From Frigoribacterium sp. Leaf8 (lineage in GTDB: Bacteria > Actinomycetota > Actinomycetes > Actinomycetales > Microbacteriaceae), in assembly GCF_001421165.1 (NCBI RefSeq), contig NZ_LMKB01000005.1, forward strand, positions 341,580 to 405,579: a stretch of 64,000 nt of DNA. The letters are read 5' to 3'. Position numbers and translations under genes: made by a program. Positions 49,845 to 58,778 of the stretch are shown piece after piece. The notes below the pieces were generated by a model. It did not search any database, was not told the origin of the DNA, and saw nothing but the letters and a program-made list of their open reading frames with translations. How positions within the stretch are numbered: position 1 is the stretch's first letter; each line of letters opens with the position of its first letter.

Positions 49845-51752
49845 TCACTCTTGGCGGATGGACCGGCGCTCGGCCTCGACGGCGGCGATCCGCACCTGGA
49901 TCTCACGCCAGCGTTCGGGTTCGGTCTTCATGTCGGTGCGGAACGACTGCCCGAGCAGTTCGGACTTCTCGCGGATCAGGTCGCGCTCGACGATCGAGAC
50001 GACGATGCCGCGACAGTAGGTCGTGATCTCGCGTCCCTCGCGCTCGGGGATGGGGGCGACGGCGAGCTCCTTCGCCAGGGCGTCGAACGGCGACGGCGTC
50101 TGGCCGAGGACGACGTCGAGCCAGTCGGCCGAGTCGAACCGGTCGAGGCTCGCGCCGATCGCGTCGCGGACGACGGCCAGCGCACCGTTCTCGATGCGTG
50201 CCCGTGCCGCCCGCTGCATGAGTTCGAAGCCGACCGTCGCCGGGTGCTGGAGCATCGCCATGAGCGCGTCGCGCTCGGTGCGGGTCGTCAGGTCGGCCGG
50301 CAGCGTCAACAGGCTCGGGCCGGCCGGCTCGTCGGGCACCGGCGGCAGGCTCGTGATCGACTGTCGGCCGTCGGTGGCGTTCTTGGGCTGCGACCGTTCG
50401 AGCGCGTTCTGGGCCGAGGAGGCGCGACCCGCGTCGTCGACGGACCGCGCGACGTCGGCCGGGTCGAGCCCCAGCCACCCGGCCAGCGACCGCACGTAGC
50501 CCTGGGTCATCGAACGGTCCCGGATGCCCGCCACCACCGGCGAGGCCGCCCGGAGCGCCGACACGCGACCCTCGACCGTCTCGAGGTCGTGCCCGTCGAT
50601 GAGCCGGCGGATCATGAACTCGAACATCGGACGCTTGGTCGAGATGAGGCGGCGCACGGCGTCGTCGCCGCGGTTCAGCCTGAGGTCGCACGGGTCGAGC
50701 CCGTCGGGGGCCACGGCGACGAAGGTCTGCGCGGCGAACCGCTGCTCTTCGGCGAACGCGCGTGACGCCGCCTTCTGGCCCGCCTCGTCGGGGTCGAAGG
50801 TGAAGACGACCTCGCCGCCGGTCGAGGTGTCGGCCCCGCTGACGTCGCCGAGCATGGGTCGCAGCACCTTGATGTGGTCCACGCCGAACGACGTGCCGCA
50901 GGTCGCGACGGCCGTCGTGACCCCGGCCAGGTGGCACGCCATCACGTCGGTGTAGCCCTCGACGATGACGACCTGCTTGCCCTTCGAGATGTCCCGACGG
51001 GCCAGGTCGAGCCCGTAGAGCACCTGGGACTTGTGGTAGATCGGCGTCTCGGGGGTGTTGAGGTACTTCGGGCCCTTGTCGTCCTCGAGCAACCGACGCG
51101 CGCCGAACCCGATGGTCGACCCCGTGACGTCGCGGATCGGCCACACCAGCCGCCCGCGGAAGCGGTCGTAGGGGCTGCGGTCGCCCTGGCTCAGCAACCC
51201 CGCGGTGACGAGCTCGTCGTCGCGGTAACCGAGCCCCTTGAGGTGCGACCGCAGGGCGTCGAACGACTTGGGGGCGAACCCCACGCCGAACCGCTCGGCC
51301 GCGGCCGGGTCGAACCCCCGCTCGCCGAGGAACCGGCGGGCGGGCTCGGCGTCGGCGGCCGTGAGGTGGTCCACGAAGAACTCGCGCGCGGCCTCGTTCG
51401 CCGAGATCAGACGCGCCCTGTTGCCGTGGTCGCTGGCCTGCCCGCCGTCCTCGTAGTGGAGCTCGAAACCGATGCGCGCCGCCATGCGTTCGACCGCTTC
51501 TTGGAAGGTCGTGTGGTCGGTCTTCATGACGAAGCTGAAGACGTCGCCGTCCTCACCGCAGCCGAAGCAGTGGTATCGCCCCACCTGGGGCCGCACGTGG
51601 AAGCTCGGACTGCGCTCGTCGTGGAACGGGCAGAGCCCCTTGAGCGACCCCACGCCCGCCCCCTTGAGCGTGACGTGGTCGCCGACGATGTCGGCGATGT
51701 TGGTGCGCGACCGGACCTCGTCGATGTCGTTGCGTTTGATCAGGCCGGGCAC
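49845..51752 (-). CDS. dnaG: DNA primase
   Basis: 635 aa. The zinc-binding domain has C41, H44, C62, C65 (CPFHDE...YHCFGCG); the TOPRIM core has VVIVEGYTDVMA and FTFDPDEAG; the C-terminus is the helicase-binding part. GTG at 51752 is chosen: it directly starts the conserved PGLIKRNDID and TACAAT lies 6 nt upstream. A Met ten residues earlier overlaps that -10. The gene order dusB-dgt-dnaG is conserved in actinobacteria. Confidence 0.97.
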   Translation of the reverse strand: MPGLIKRNDIDEVRSRTNIADIVGDHVTLKGAGVGSLKGLCPFHDERSPSFHVRPQVGRYHCFGCGEDGDVFSFVMKTDHTTFQEAVERMAARIGFELHYEDGGQASDHGNRARLISANEAAREFFVDHLTAADAEPARRFLGERGFDPAAAERFGVGFAPKSFDALRSHLKGLGYRDDELVTAGLLSQGDRSPYDRFRGRLVWPIRDVTGSTIGFGARRLLEDDKGPKYLNTPETPIYHKSQVLYGLDLARRDISKGKQVVIVEGYTDVMACHLAGVTTAVATCGTSFGVDHIKVLRPMLGDVSGADTSTGGEVVFTFDPDEAGQKAASRAFAEEQRFAAQTFVAVAPDGLDPCDLRLNRGDDAVRRLISTKRPMFEFMIRRLIDGHDLETVEGRVSALRAASPVVAGIRDRSMTQGYVRSLAGWLGLDPADVARSVDDAGRASSAQNALERSQPKNATDGRQSITSLPPVPDEPAGPSLLTLPADLTTRTERDALMAMLQHPATVGFELMQRAARARIENGALAVVRDAIGASLDRFDSADWLDVVLGQTPSPFDALAKELAVAPIPEREGREITTYCRGIVVSIVERDLIREKSELLGQSFRTDMKTEPERWREIQVRIAAVEAERRSIRQE

Positions 51753-51758
51753 GTGTCG

Positions 51759-51764
51759 ATTGTA
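51759..51764 (-). promoter_or_regulatory. -10 TACAAT of dnaG, 6 nt from GTG
   Basis: TACAAT, five of six matches to TATAAT, with exact 6-nt spacing to the start codon: the strongest of the leaderless promoters. Confidence 0.7.
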
Positions 51765-51811
51765 GGTCGAGCCACCGACCACGCCGACCCGGGAGGTCGG
51801 CCGCGGGAGGA

Positions 51812-51853
51812 CGAGGAGGCGCGGTGCGGCCGGTCGGGACCCGCGCCTCCTCG
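51812..51853. terminator. AGGAGGCGCG inverted-pair hairpin after dgt
   Basis: A 13-bp perfect stem (51812-51824 with 51841-51853), 16-nt loop, between dgt stop and the dnaG promoter, so dnaG is a separate transcription unit. Confidence 0.7.
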
Positions 51854-51864
51854 GCGACCCGCCG

Positions 51865-53136
51865 TCAGCGGCCGGCGGTGAGCCGGTCGTGCCATGCCAT
51901 GGCGCTCTGGTCGGTCAGCGAGGCGACCTGGTCGACGACGACCCGACGCCTCGCGGCGTCGTCGTCCGCCGAGGCCCAGTCGGCGGCGAAGCCACGGTCG
52001 AGTTCTGACGGGCCCGCCTGCCACAGGGCGTCGGCGAGGCTCGTCAGGACCTCGCGCTGACGCAGGTAGATGGGCTGCCGGTTGTCCCGCGTCATGACGA
52101 AGGCCGCGACGATGCCCTTGAGCACGGCGATCTCGCCGATCACGTCCGGGGCGACGACCACCGACGCGCCGAAGCGCATCAGGGCGTCACCGGGATAGGA
52201 CTCACGGGTCGCCTGGGTGGCCGAACCGGCGAAGCGTCCGATCAGCTGGCTCGTGAGGTTCTTGAGACGGGCCTGCGCGAACCGGCTGCCGTCGTACGAC
52301 TCGAGCCAGAACGGCAGCGCCTGCAACCGGTCGAAGGCCTCGGTCAACTCGTCGCGACTGAGCTCCCCGCCGACCCACTCGTGCATGGCCGTCACGAGCG
52401 AGTCGTGGTCGACCCGCGCCCCGAGGGCGGCGACGTCGACGTAGCCGTTGACCACGGCGTCCTCGAAGTCGTGGACCGAGTACGCGATGTCGTCGCTGAG
52501 GTCCATGACCTGGGCCTCGACGCACCGCCGTCGACGCGGGGCACCCCGACGCAGCCACTCGAACGCGGCCGTGTCGTCGTCGTAGAAACCGAACTTCATG
52601 CGACCGCCCGGGTCGGGGATGCCCTGGGCCGCGGGCCACGGGTACTTGCAGCTGGCGTCGAGGCTGGCACGGGTGAGGTTCAGCCCGAAGCTGCGTCCCG
52701 TCGCGTCGATGACCTTCGGCTCGATGCGGGTCAGCAGTCGTAGGGTCTGCGCGTTGCCCTCGAAGCCGCCGATGTCGGTCGACCAGTCGTTCAGGGCCCG
52801 CTCGCCGTTGTGCCCGAACGGCGGGTGGCCGAGGTCGTGCGCGAGGCAGGCCGTGTCGACGACGTCGGGATCGAGGCCGAGGCTCGTGGCGAGCTCGCGA
52901 CCGACCTGCGCCACCTCGAGCGAGTGCGTCAGCCGGTTGCGGGCGAAGTCGAGGCCGGCCGTCGGGCTCAGCACCTGCGTCTTGGCCGCCAGGCGCCGGA
53001 GCGCGCTGGAGTGCAGCAACCGGGCCCGGTCGCGGGCGAAGTCGCTTCGCCGGTTGGAGTGCTGCTCGGGCGCCCAGCGCTCGGAGTCGGCGGGGTCGTA
53101 CCCGGGGGTGGCGCTCGGCAGGGCTTCGGTGGACAC
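51865..53136 (-). CDS. dgt: dGTP triphosphohydrolase
   Basis: 423 aa HD-domain enzyme cutting dNTPs (dGTP) to nucleoside and triphosphate. RNRLTHSLEVAQVGREL gives the first metal His, CLAHDLGHPPFGHNGE the HD pair and second-shell His, and DDIAYSVHDFEDAV the last Asp. GTG at 53136 follows GAGAGG. It lies 45 nt after dusB on the same strand. Confidence 0.95.
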   Translation of the reverse strand: MSTEALPSATPGYDPADSERWAPEQHSNRRSDFARDRARLLHSSALRRLAAKTQVLSPTAGLDFARNRLTHSLEVAQVGRELATSLGLDPDVVDTACLAHDLGHPPFGHNGERALNDWSTDIGGFEGNAQTLRLLTRIEPKVIDATGRSFGLNLTRASLDASCKYPWPAAQGIPDPGGRMKFGFYDDDTAAFEWLRRGAPRRRRCVEAQVMDLSDDIAYSVHDFEDAVVNGYVDVAALGARVDHDSLVTAMHEWVGGELSRDELTEAFDRLQALPFWLESYDGSRFAQARLKNLTSQLIGRFAGSATQATRESYPGDALMRFGASVVVAPDVIGEIAVLKGIVAAFVMTRDNRQPIYLRQREVLTSLADALWQAGPSELDRGFAADWASADDDAARRRVVVDQVASLTDQSAMAWHDRLTAGR

Positions 53137-53181
53137 CGGGGCCTCTCGGTCGGGACGGGAAGGGATCTCGGGAGGGGGTGC

Positions 53182-54339
53182 CTAGCCGCCGCTGTGGTGC
53201 AGCTCGGCCGCGGCGAGCTCGGCCTTGAAGGCCTCGTCGAGCTCGCGGCTCTCGAGCCAGCGGTCGGGCAGGGCGGGCCGCTTCGGGCTGCCCGCACGGC
53301 CACGCGGCCCCTCGGCCGCCTCGCCGGGGTACTGCTCGTGGGGGTCCATCGTGGCGAGCAGGTCGTCGATCTGCTGCAACGAGTCGGCGAGGGCGAGAGC
53401 CGCCCGGACCTCACCGCCCACGGGGTAGCCCTTGAAGTACCACGCGACGTGCTTGCGCATGTCACGGCAGGCGCGGCCCTCGTCGCCCGACCAGAACTCG
53501 ACCATGAGTTCGGCGTGGCGCCGGAAGGCCCGTCCCACCTCGCCGAGCGTCGGCTCGGCCTTCAGGTCCTCGCCGCGGAAGGCCGCGGCGAGGTCGCCGA
53601 ACAGCCACGGCCGACCGAGGCAGCCGCGACCCACGACGACCCCGTCACACCCGGTCTCGTCGACCATGCGCAGGGCGTCGGCCGCCGACCAGATGTCGCC
53701 GTTGCCGAGGACCGGCACGTCGGTCACGGTCTGCTTCAGGGTGGCGATGGCGGACCAGTCGGCGGTGCCCGAGTAGAAATCGGCGGCCGTGCGGGCGTGC
53801 AGCGCGATGCTCGCGACGCCGGCCCCCTGGGCGGCTCGACCGGCCTCGAGATAGGTGAGGTGGTCGTCGTCGATGCCCTTGCGCATCTTGACGGTCAGCG
53901 GGATGTCGCCGGCGGCCTTGACGGCACCCTCGACGATCTCGCGGAAGAGGCCGATCTTCCAGGGCAGGGCCGAGCCACCGCCCTTGCGCGTGACCTTGGG
54001 CACCGGGCAGCCGAAGTTGAGGTCGATGTGGTCGGCGCGGTCCTCGGCGACGAGCATGGTGACCGCCTCGGCCACCGTGTTCGGCTCGACGCCGTAGAGC
54101 TGGATGCTGCGCGGCGTCTCGGACTCGTGGTGCTGGATGAGGCGCATCGACTCGGGCGTGCGCTCGACCAGCGCCCGACTCGTGATCATCTCGCTCACGT
54201 AGAGGCCGGCGCCGTACTCGCGACAGAGGCGGCGGTACGCCGTGTTGGTGATTCCGGCCATGGGGGCGAGCACGACGGGCGAGGCCACGTCGATCGGTCC
54301 GATCGAAAGGCCGCGCGAGGGCAGGGTGGTGGTGGACAT
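53182..54339 (-). CDS. dusB: tRNA-dihydrouridine synthase B
   Basis: 385 aa FMN enzyme reducing uridine in tRNA D-loops. N-terminal VVLAPMAGITNTAYRRL, catalytic Cys in LNFGCPVPKVTRKGGGSAL, LHARTAADFYSGTADW, and GNGDIWSA...GVVVGRGCLGRPWLF fit the Dus TIM barrel. ATG at 54339 lies only 15 bp from the divergent YbaK-like start. Downstream dgt is probably cotranscribed. Confidence 0.94.
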   Translation of the reverse strand: MSTTTLPSRGLSIGPIDVASPVVLAPMAGITNTAYRRLCREYGAGLYVSEMITSRALVERTPESMRLIQHHESETPRSIQLYGVEPNTVAEAVTMLVAEDRADHIDLNFGCPVPKVTRKGGGSALPWKIGLFREIVEGAVKAAGDIPLTVKMRKGIDDDHLTYLEAGRAAQGAGVASIALHARTAADFYSGTADWSAIATLKQTVTDVPVLGNGDIWSAADALRMVDETGCDGVVVGRGCLGRPWLFGDLAAAFRGEDLKAEPTLGEVGRAFRRHAELMVEFWSGDEGRACRDMRKHVAWYFKGYPVGGEVRAALALADSLQQIDDLLATMDPHEQYPGEAAEGPRGRAGSPKRPALPDRWLESRELDEAFKAELAAAELHHSGG

Positions 54340-54342
54340 CGT

Positions 54343-54348
54343 TACGAT
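54343..54348 (+). promoter_or_regulatory. -10 TACGAT of the YbaK-like gene, 6 nt from ATG
   Basis: TACGAT with exact 6-nt spacing. Within the same 15 bp the minus strand has GAGAAT about 7 nt before the dusB ATG, so the two -10 boxes overlap. Confidence 0.55.
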
Positions 54349-54354
54349 TCTCCC

Positions 54355-54879
54355 ATGAGCGACGGCGGGCTGACGAGTGGTGTGGACGACGCGGACGTCG
54401 GGGGCGACCAGGGTCGACCCGACGGCGCGGACCGGGTGCGGGCGGACGCCGCTGCGCGCGGTCTCGCGGTCGAGATCGTCGCGCGCCCCGCGGCCGACTC
54501 GCTCGAGGCCGCTGCCGCTCTGCTCGGGCTGCAGCCGTCCGACATCGTGAAGAGCCTGGTGGTCAAGCGACACGACGGCTCGTTCCTGTTCGCGCTCGTG
54601 CCGGGCGACCGACAGATCTCGTGGGCGAAGCTCCGAGCCGTCGTGGGCGTCAACAAGCTGTCGATGCCGAGCGCCGACGTCGCCCTCGAGGTCACCGGGT
54701 ACGAGCGGGGCACCATCACCCCCCTGGGCAGCTCGACCGCGTGGCCCGTGGTCGCGGACTCCCGAATCGTGGGGAGGCGCGTCGCCCTGGGTGCCGGAGC
54801 ACACGGCTTCAGCGCCTTCGTCGAGGCCGACGACCTCGTCGCCGCGTACGACGCGACCGTGGCCGACGTCAGCGACTGA
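54355..54879 (+). CDS. YbaK/ProX-type aminoacyl-tRNA deacylase-like protein
   Basis: 174 aa. LQPSDIVKSLVVKRHDGSFLFALVPGDRQISWAKLRAVVG contains the conserved Lys of YbaK/EbsC proteins (about residue 70), and VTGYERGTITPLGSSTAWPVVADSRI the Gly-rich catalytic segment. Removes mischarged amino acids from tRNA. First about 30 residues are acidic and variable. The 3' end overlaps the convergent 65-aa gene by 11 bp. Confidence 0.92.
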   Translation: MSDGGLTSGVDDADVGGDQGRPDGADRVRADAAARGLAVEIVARPAADSLEAAAALLGLQPSDIVKSLVVKRHDGSFLFALVPGDRQISWAKLRAVVGVNKLSMPSADVALEVTGYERGTITPLGSSTAWPVVADSRIVGRRVALGAGAHGFSAFVEADDLVAAYDATVADVSD

Positions 54880-55066
54880 CGCCGCGCCTCCCGGGCTCGG
54901 CGGCCGGGGACCCGACCGCGGACGTGCCCTCGGCGACCGGGGGGACGACCAGGCAGGAGTCCCCCTCGCAGGCGACGGCGCCCGGTGCCCCGAGCATGGT
55001 CAACGGCGCGGACGGCGTCGCGAGCCCGGCCACGGACCCGGCCCCGGCCCCGCGGGAATCGCTCAT
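54869..55066 (-). CDS. 65-aa Cys-motif peptide coupled to DsbA-like gene
   Basis: ATG at 55066 overlaps the stop of the DsbA-like gene as ATGA, which supports translation. The peptide is Gly/Ala/Pro-rich with a single C-x4-C motif (AVACEGDSCLVVPP) at the centre. Possible redox partner or metal binder for the oxidoreductase; not recognised as a family. Overlaps YbaK-like 3' end by 11 bp. Confidence 0.55.
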   Translation of the reverse strand: MSDSRGAGAGSVAGLATPSAPLTMLGAPGAVACEGDSCLVVPPVAEGTSAVGSPAAEPGRRGVSR

Positions 55067-55731
55067 CGGGCCACCTCGGAGGCGACCTGCTCGAGGGCCT
55101 GGACGAACGTCTCGGGAGCCTGGGCGCCCGAGATGCCGTACTTGCCGTCGAGGACGAAGAACGGGACGCCGGTGATGCCGAAGGCCTGCGCCTGGGCCTG
55201 GTCGCCCCGCACGTCGTCGAGGTGACGCCCGGTCTCGAGAGCGTCGCGCGCCTCCTGCTCGTCGAGGCCGACCTCGGCGGCCAACGTGACGAGATCGTCG
55301 ACGCGGCCCACGTGGCGGCCCTCCTCGAAGTAGGCGTGGAGGAGGCGTTCCTTCATCTCGGCCTGACGCCCGTTCGCCTTGGCGAAGTGGAGCAGCTCGT
55401 GCGCCTTGACCGTGTTGGTGTGCTGCAGGTGCTCGAAGTCGTAGGCGAGGCCGACCTCGGACGCGATGCCGGCGACGGTGTCGAGCATGCCGCGGACCTG
55501 GTCGGCGGGCATGCCCTTGTGCTTCGAGAGGAAGTCGACCTCGTCGCCCTCGAAGTCGACCGGGGTGTCGGGCGAGAGCTCGAACGAGTGGTACTCGACC
55601 TCGACGGGGCCGTCGAAACGTCGCACGGCCTCCTCGAACTTGCGCTTGCCGATGAAGCACCACGGGCAGGCGATGTCGGACCAGATGTCGACCTTGACGG
55701 TCGCGGACGGGGTGGCTGGGTCTGCGGTCAC
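55063..55731 (-). CDS. DsbA-family oxidoreductase, FrnE-like
   Basis: 222 aa thioredoxin-fold protein. Active site CPWC in IWSDIACPWCFIGKRKFEEAV at residues of about 20-23; the C-terminal GITGVPFFVLDGKYGISGAQAPETF carries the cis-Pro. No signal peptide, so it acts in the cytosol like FrnE. GTG at 55731 overlaps the upstream gene stop as GTGA; it is followed by the 65-aa Cys peptide gene. Confidence 0.93.
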   Translation of the reverse strand: MTADPATPSATVKVDIWSDIACPWCFIGKRKFEEAVRRFDGPVEVEYHSFELSPDTPVDFEGDEVDFLSKHKGMPADQVRGMLDTVAGIASEVGLAYDFEHLQHTNTVKAHELLHFAKANGRQAEMKERLLHAYFEEGRHVGRVDDLVTLAAEVGLDEQEARDALETGRHLDDVRGDQAQAQAFGITGVPFFVLDGKYGISGAQAPETFVQALEQVASEVAR

Positions 55732-56783
55732 GGCAGGCCCAACCCTCGGCCGTGCCCCGCCATTCCCCGCGCCGTCCCTCCGCCCCCCTCAGGCGCCCCC
55801 TCCGGCTCCTCCCCCTCCGGCTCCTCCCCTGTCGGCAACTCCTGCCTCGTGCGCTGCCCGAGTACGGCGAGCCGCCAGTTCCTGCGGCCGCGGGGGCCGA
55901 GCACCCGGGGCGTGCAGGAGTTGCCGACACGTGACCCGGGCGTGGGGCCACCCGCCGTGGCCACCAGGGCGTCGATCGCGGCCGAGGTGCGAGCCCACAG
56001 GTCACGCTCCATGATCGTCCCCGCACGGAACGGGACGAGCCCGTCGAGAGCGATGTCGGCGTCTTTGAGGCGATCCTGGTCGAACCGCCTCTCGTGGTGC
56101 TCGCGACCGTCGGTCTCGAGACCGACGATGCCGTCGACGAGCATGTCGAGGACCTTGCCCGTGGTGCCGACGGGCACCTGCCGCACGACGTGGTGCCCGG
56201 CCAACCGGAGCCGCGTCCCGGCCGCCGACTCGAGGATGCTCTGTGCTCCCCCGTCGCTCCAGGCCACCAGGCCCACGGCATCGGCACGCTTCCGGGCGAG
56301 GACCTCGGCGGCGTCCTCGTCGTCGGTGACGAGGCCCATGCTGCGGGCCCAGTCGACCAGGATCACCGCGTCCTCGAGCGATGCCGCCTCGACGACCGCG
56401 CGGGCGAGGGCGTCACGTGGGTCCACCATCCAGGTCGAGCCGCGGGCTCCCAGAGCGACGGGGTCCCAGACCACCCGGACGCCCCGTCGACGTCGGAGGC
56501 GGGAGGCGGTCTCGGGTACCGAGACCGTGATCCGCGGGCGTCGCCACGACCAAGCGCCGAGTTGGTGCAGGGCAGCTGCCCCCGTGAGCCGGCCACCCAC
56601 TGCGACGGCGACGAACCTCGGGTCGTGGGGCGGCCACGTCGAGTACCAGCCACGTCGGGGACGACGAACCGTGCGGGCGCGCACGGCGACGGTCAGGTGG
56701 CGGTCCGTGGCACCGAGCGCGACCAGGTCACGCTTGTGCAGCAGGCCACCGGCGTCGGAGACGAGTTCGGCGATCGTGGTCAT
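55728..56783 (-). CDS. AbiEi/DUF559-like protein with repeat-derived C-terminus
   Basis: 351 aa. N-terminal AbiEi-type winged helix (IAELVSDAGGLLHKRDLVALGATDRHLTVAVRARTVRRPRRGWY), a middle segment, then a DUF559/Vsr-type endonuclease-like core with VDGIVGLETDGREHHERRFDQDRLKDADIALDGLVPFR (E-x-D-G-x-x-H). The last about 60 residues are encoded by palindromic element copy 3: they begin VGNSC and include QELPTGEEPEGEEPEG. GTGA overlap with the DsbA-like gene. Not part of an evident toxin-antitoxin pair; role unknown. Confidence 0.8.
   Translation of the reverse strand: MTTIAELVSDAGGLLHKRDLVALGATDRHLTVAVRARTVRRPRRGWYSTWPPHDPRFVAVAVGGRLTGAAALHQLGAWSWRRPRITVSVPETASRLRRRRGVRVVWDPVALGARGSTWMVDPRDALARAVVEAASLEDAVILVDWARSMGLVTDDEDAAEVLARKRADAVGLVAWSDGGAQSILESAAGTRLRLAGHHVVRQVPVGTTGKVLDMLVDGIVGLETDGREHHERRFDQDRLKDADIALDGLVPFRAGTIMERDLWARTSAAIDALVATAGGPTPGSRVGNSCTPRVLGPRGRRNWRLAVLGQRTRQELPTGEEPEGEEPEGAPEGGGGTARGMAGHGRGLGLP
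55831..55928. repeat. Palindromic element, copy 3 (98 bp), inside a coding sequence
   Basis: Begins GTCGGCAACTCCTGCC and ends GCAGGAGTTGCCGAC. It is in frame inside the AbiEi-like gene, adding residues from QELPT back to VGNSC. Confidence 0.85.
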
Positions 56784-56900
56784 GCCGACAGCGTGCCGAG
56801 CGGTGCCCCTCTCCCGGGGCGTCCGAGGGCGGCTTGGGGACGGCGGCGTCACATCGCTCCCCTGGGGCCGAGACCTCGTCGCGGGGACTGCGACTCGGGC

Positions 56901-56986
56901 GACGGCAACTCCTGCCCCGTGCCTCGTGGGCCCGCGACACGCCACGTGGGCGGCGCGGGTCGCGGCACGAGGCAGGAGTTGCCGAC
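56901..56986. repeat. Palindromic element, copy 4 (86 bp)
   Basis: Termini GACGGCAACTCCTGCC and GGCAGGAGTTGCCGAC. Differs from copy 5 at only a few positions across its length, so one is recently derived from the other or the two are gene-converted. Confidence 0.9.
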
Positions 56987-57150
56987 GCATCGCCCCACGA
57001 ACGGACCGGGCGCGGAGGCGAAGGGCGGCACGGGTCGACGCGACCGGGCGCGGGGCGGCACGAGGGTGCGCGGAGCGGCGGGGCGGCGCGAGGGGGTGCG
57101 GAGCCGCACGGCGATCGGCTGAGCGCGAGGGGGTGCGGAGGCGCTGGGCG

Positions 57151-57236
57151 GTCGGCAACTCCTGCCCCGTGCCTCGTGGATCAGCGACACGCCGCGTGGG
57201 CGGCGCGGGTCGCGGCGGGAGGCAGGAGTTGCCGAC
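57151..57236. repeat. Palindromic element, copy 5 (86 bp)
   Basis: Termini GTCGGCAACTCCTGCC and GGCAGGAGTTGCCGAC, near-identical to copy 4. Lies immediately beyond the glyS terminator. Confidence 0.9.
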
Positions 57237-57240
57237 GACA

Positions 57241-57283
57241 GACGGGCCCCCGTCGTGCAACGCGTGCACGACGGGGGCCCGTC
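57241..57283 (-). terminator. 19-bp perfect-stem terminator of glyS
   Basis: Arms 57241-57259 and 57265-57283 pair fully; loop ACGCG. It lies 31 nt after the glyS stop. No U-tract. Confidence 0.8.
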
Positions 57284-57314
57284 TCGGAGGGGCGGGCGCG
57301 AGGCGCCCCGGCGG

Positions 57315-58700
<1,386 letters not shown>

Positions 58701-58778
58701 GTGTGATGCTCCGATGAGTTGAGGCCCGAGCTGGGTGCCCGGTCGGTCGAGGTACCCGGCAACTCTACCGGCGGTGCG

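Larger units (their letters stand above)
56784..57314. other. 531-bp gene-free region with two repeat copies
   Basis: Holds copies 4 and 5 of the palindromic element, the glyS terminator (57241-57283), and between them about 160 bp of G-rich sequence with a 22-bp near-identical direct repeat (57087-57108 and 57122-57143). No gene with coding character is seen on either strand. Confidence 0.8.

Noticed and set aside
54943..54960. Possible seventh copy of the palindromic element near GGCAGGAGTCCCCC
   Set aside because: Only half of the end motif is present and there is no matching left end at 60-110 bp distance.
55728..56783. Calling the AbiEi-like gene an abortive-infection antitoxin
   Set aside because: No adjacent AbiEii nucleotidyltransferase toxin gene; its neighbours are a DsbA-like gene and repeats, so only the fold-level label is kept.
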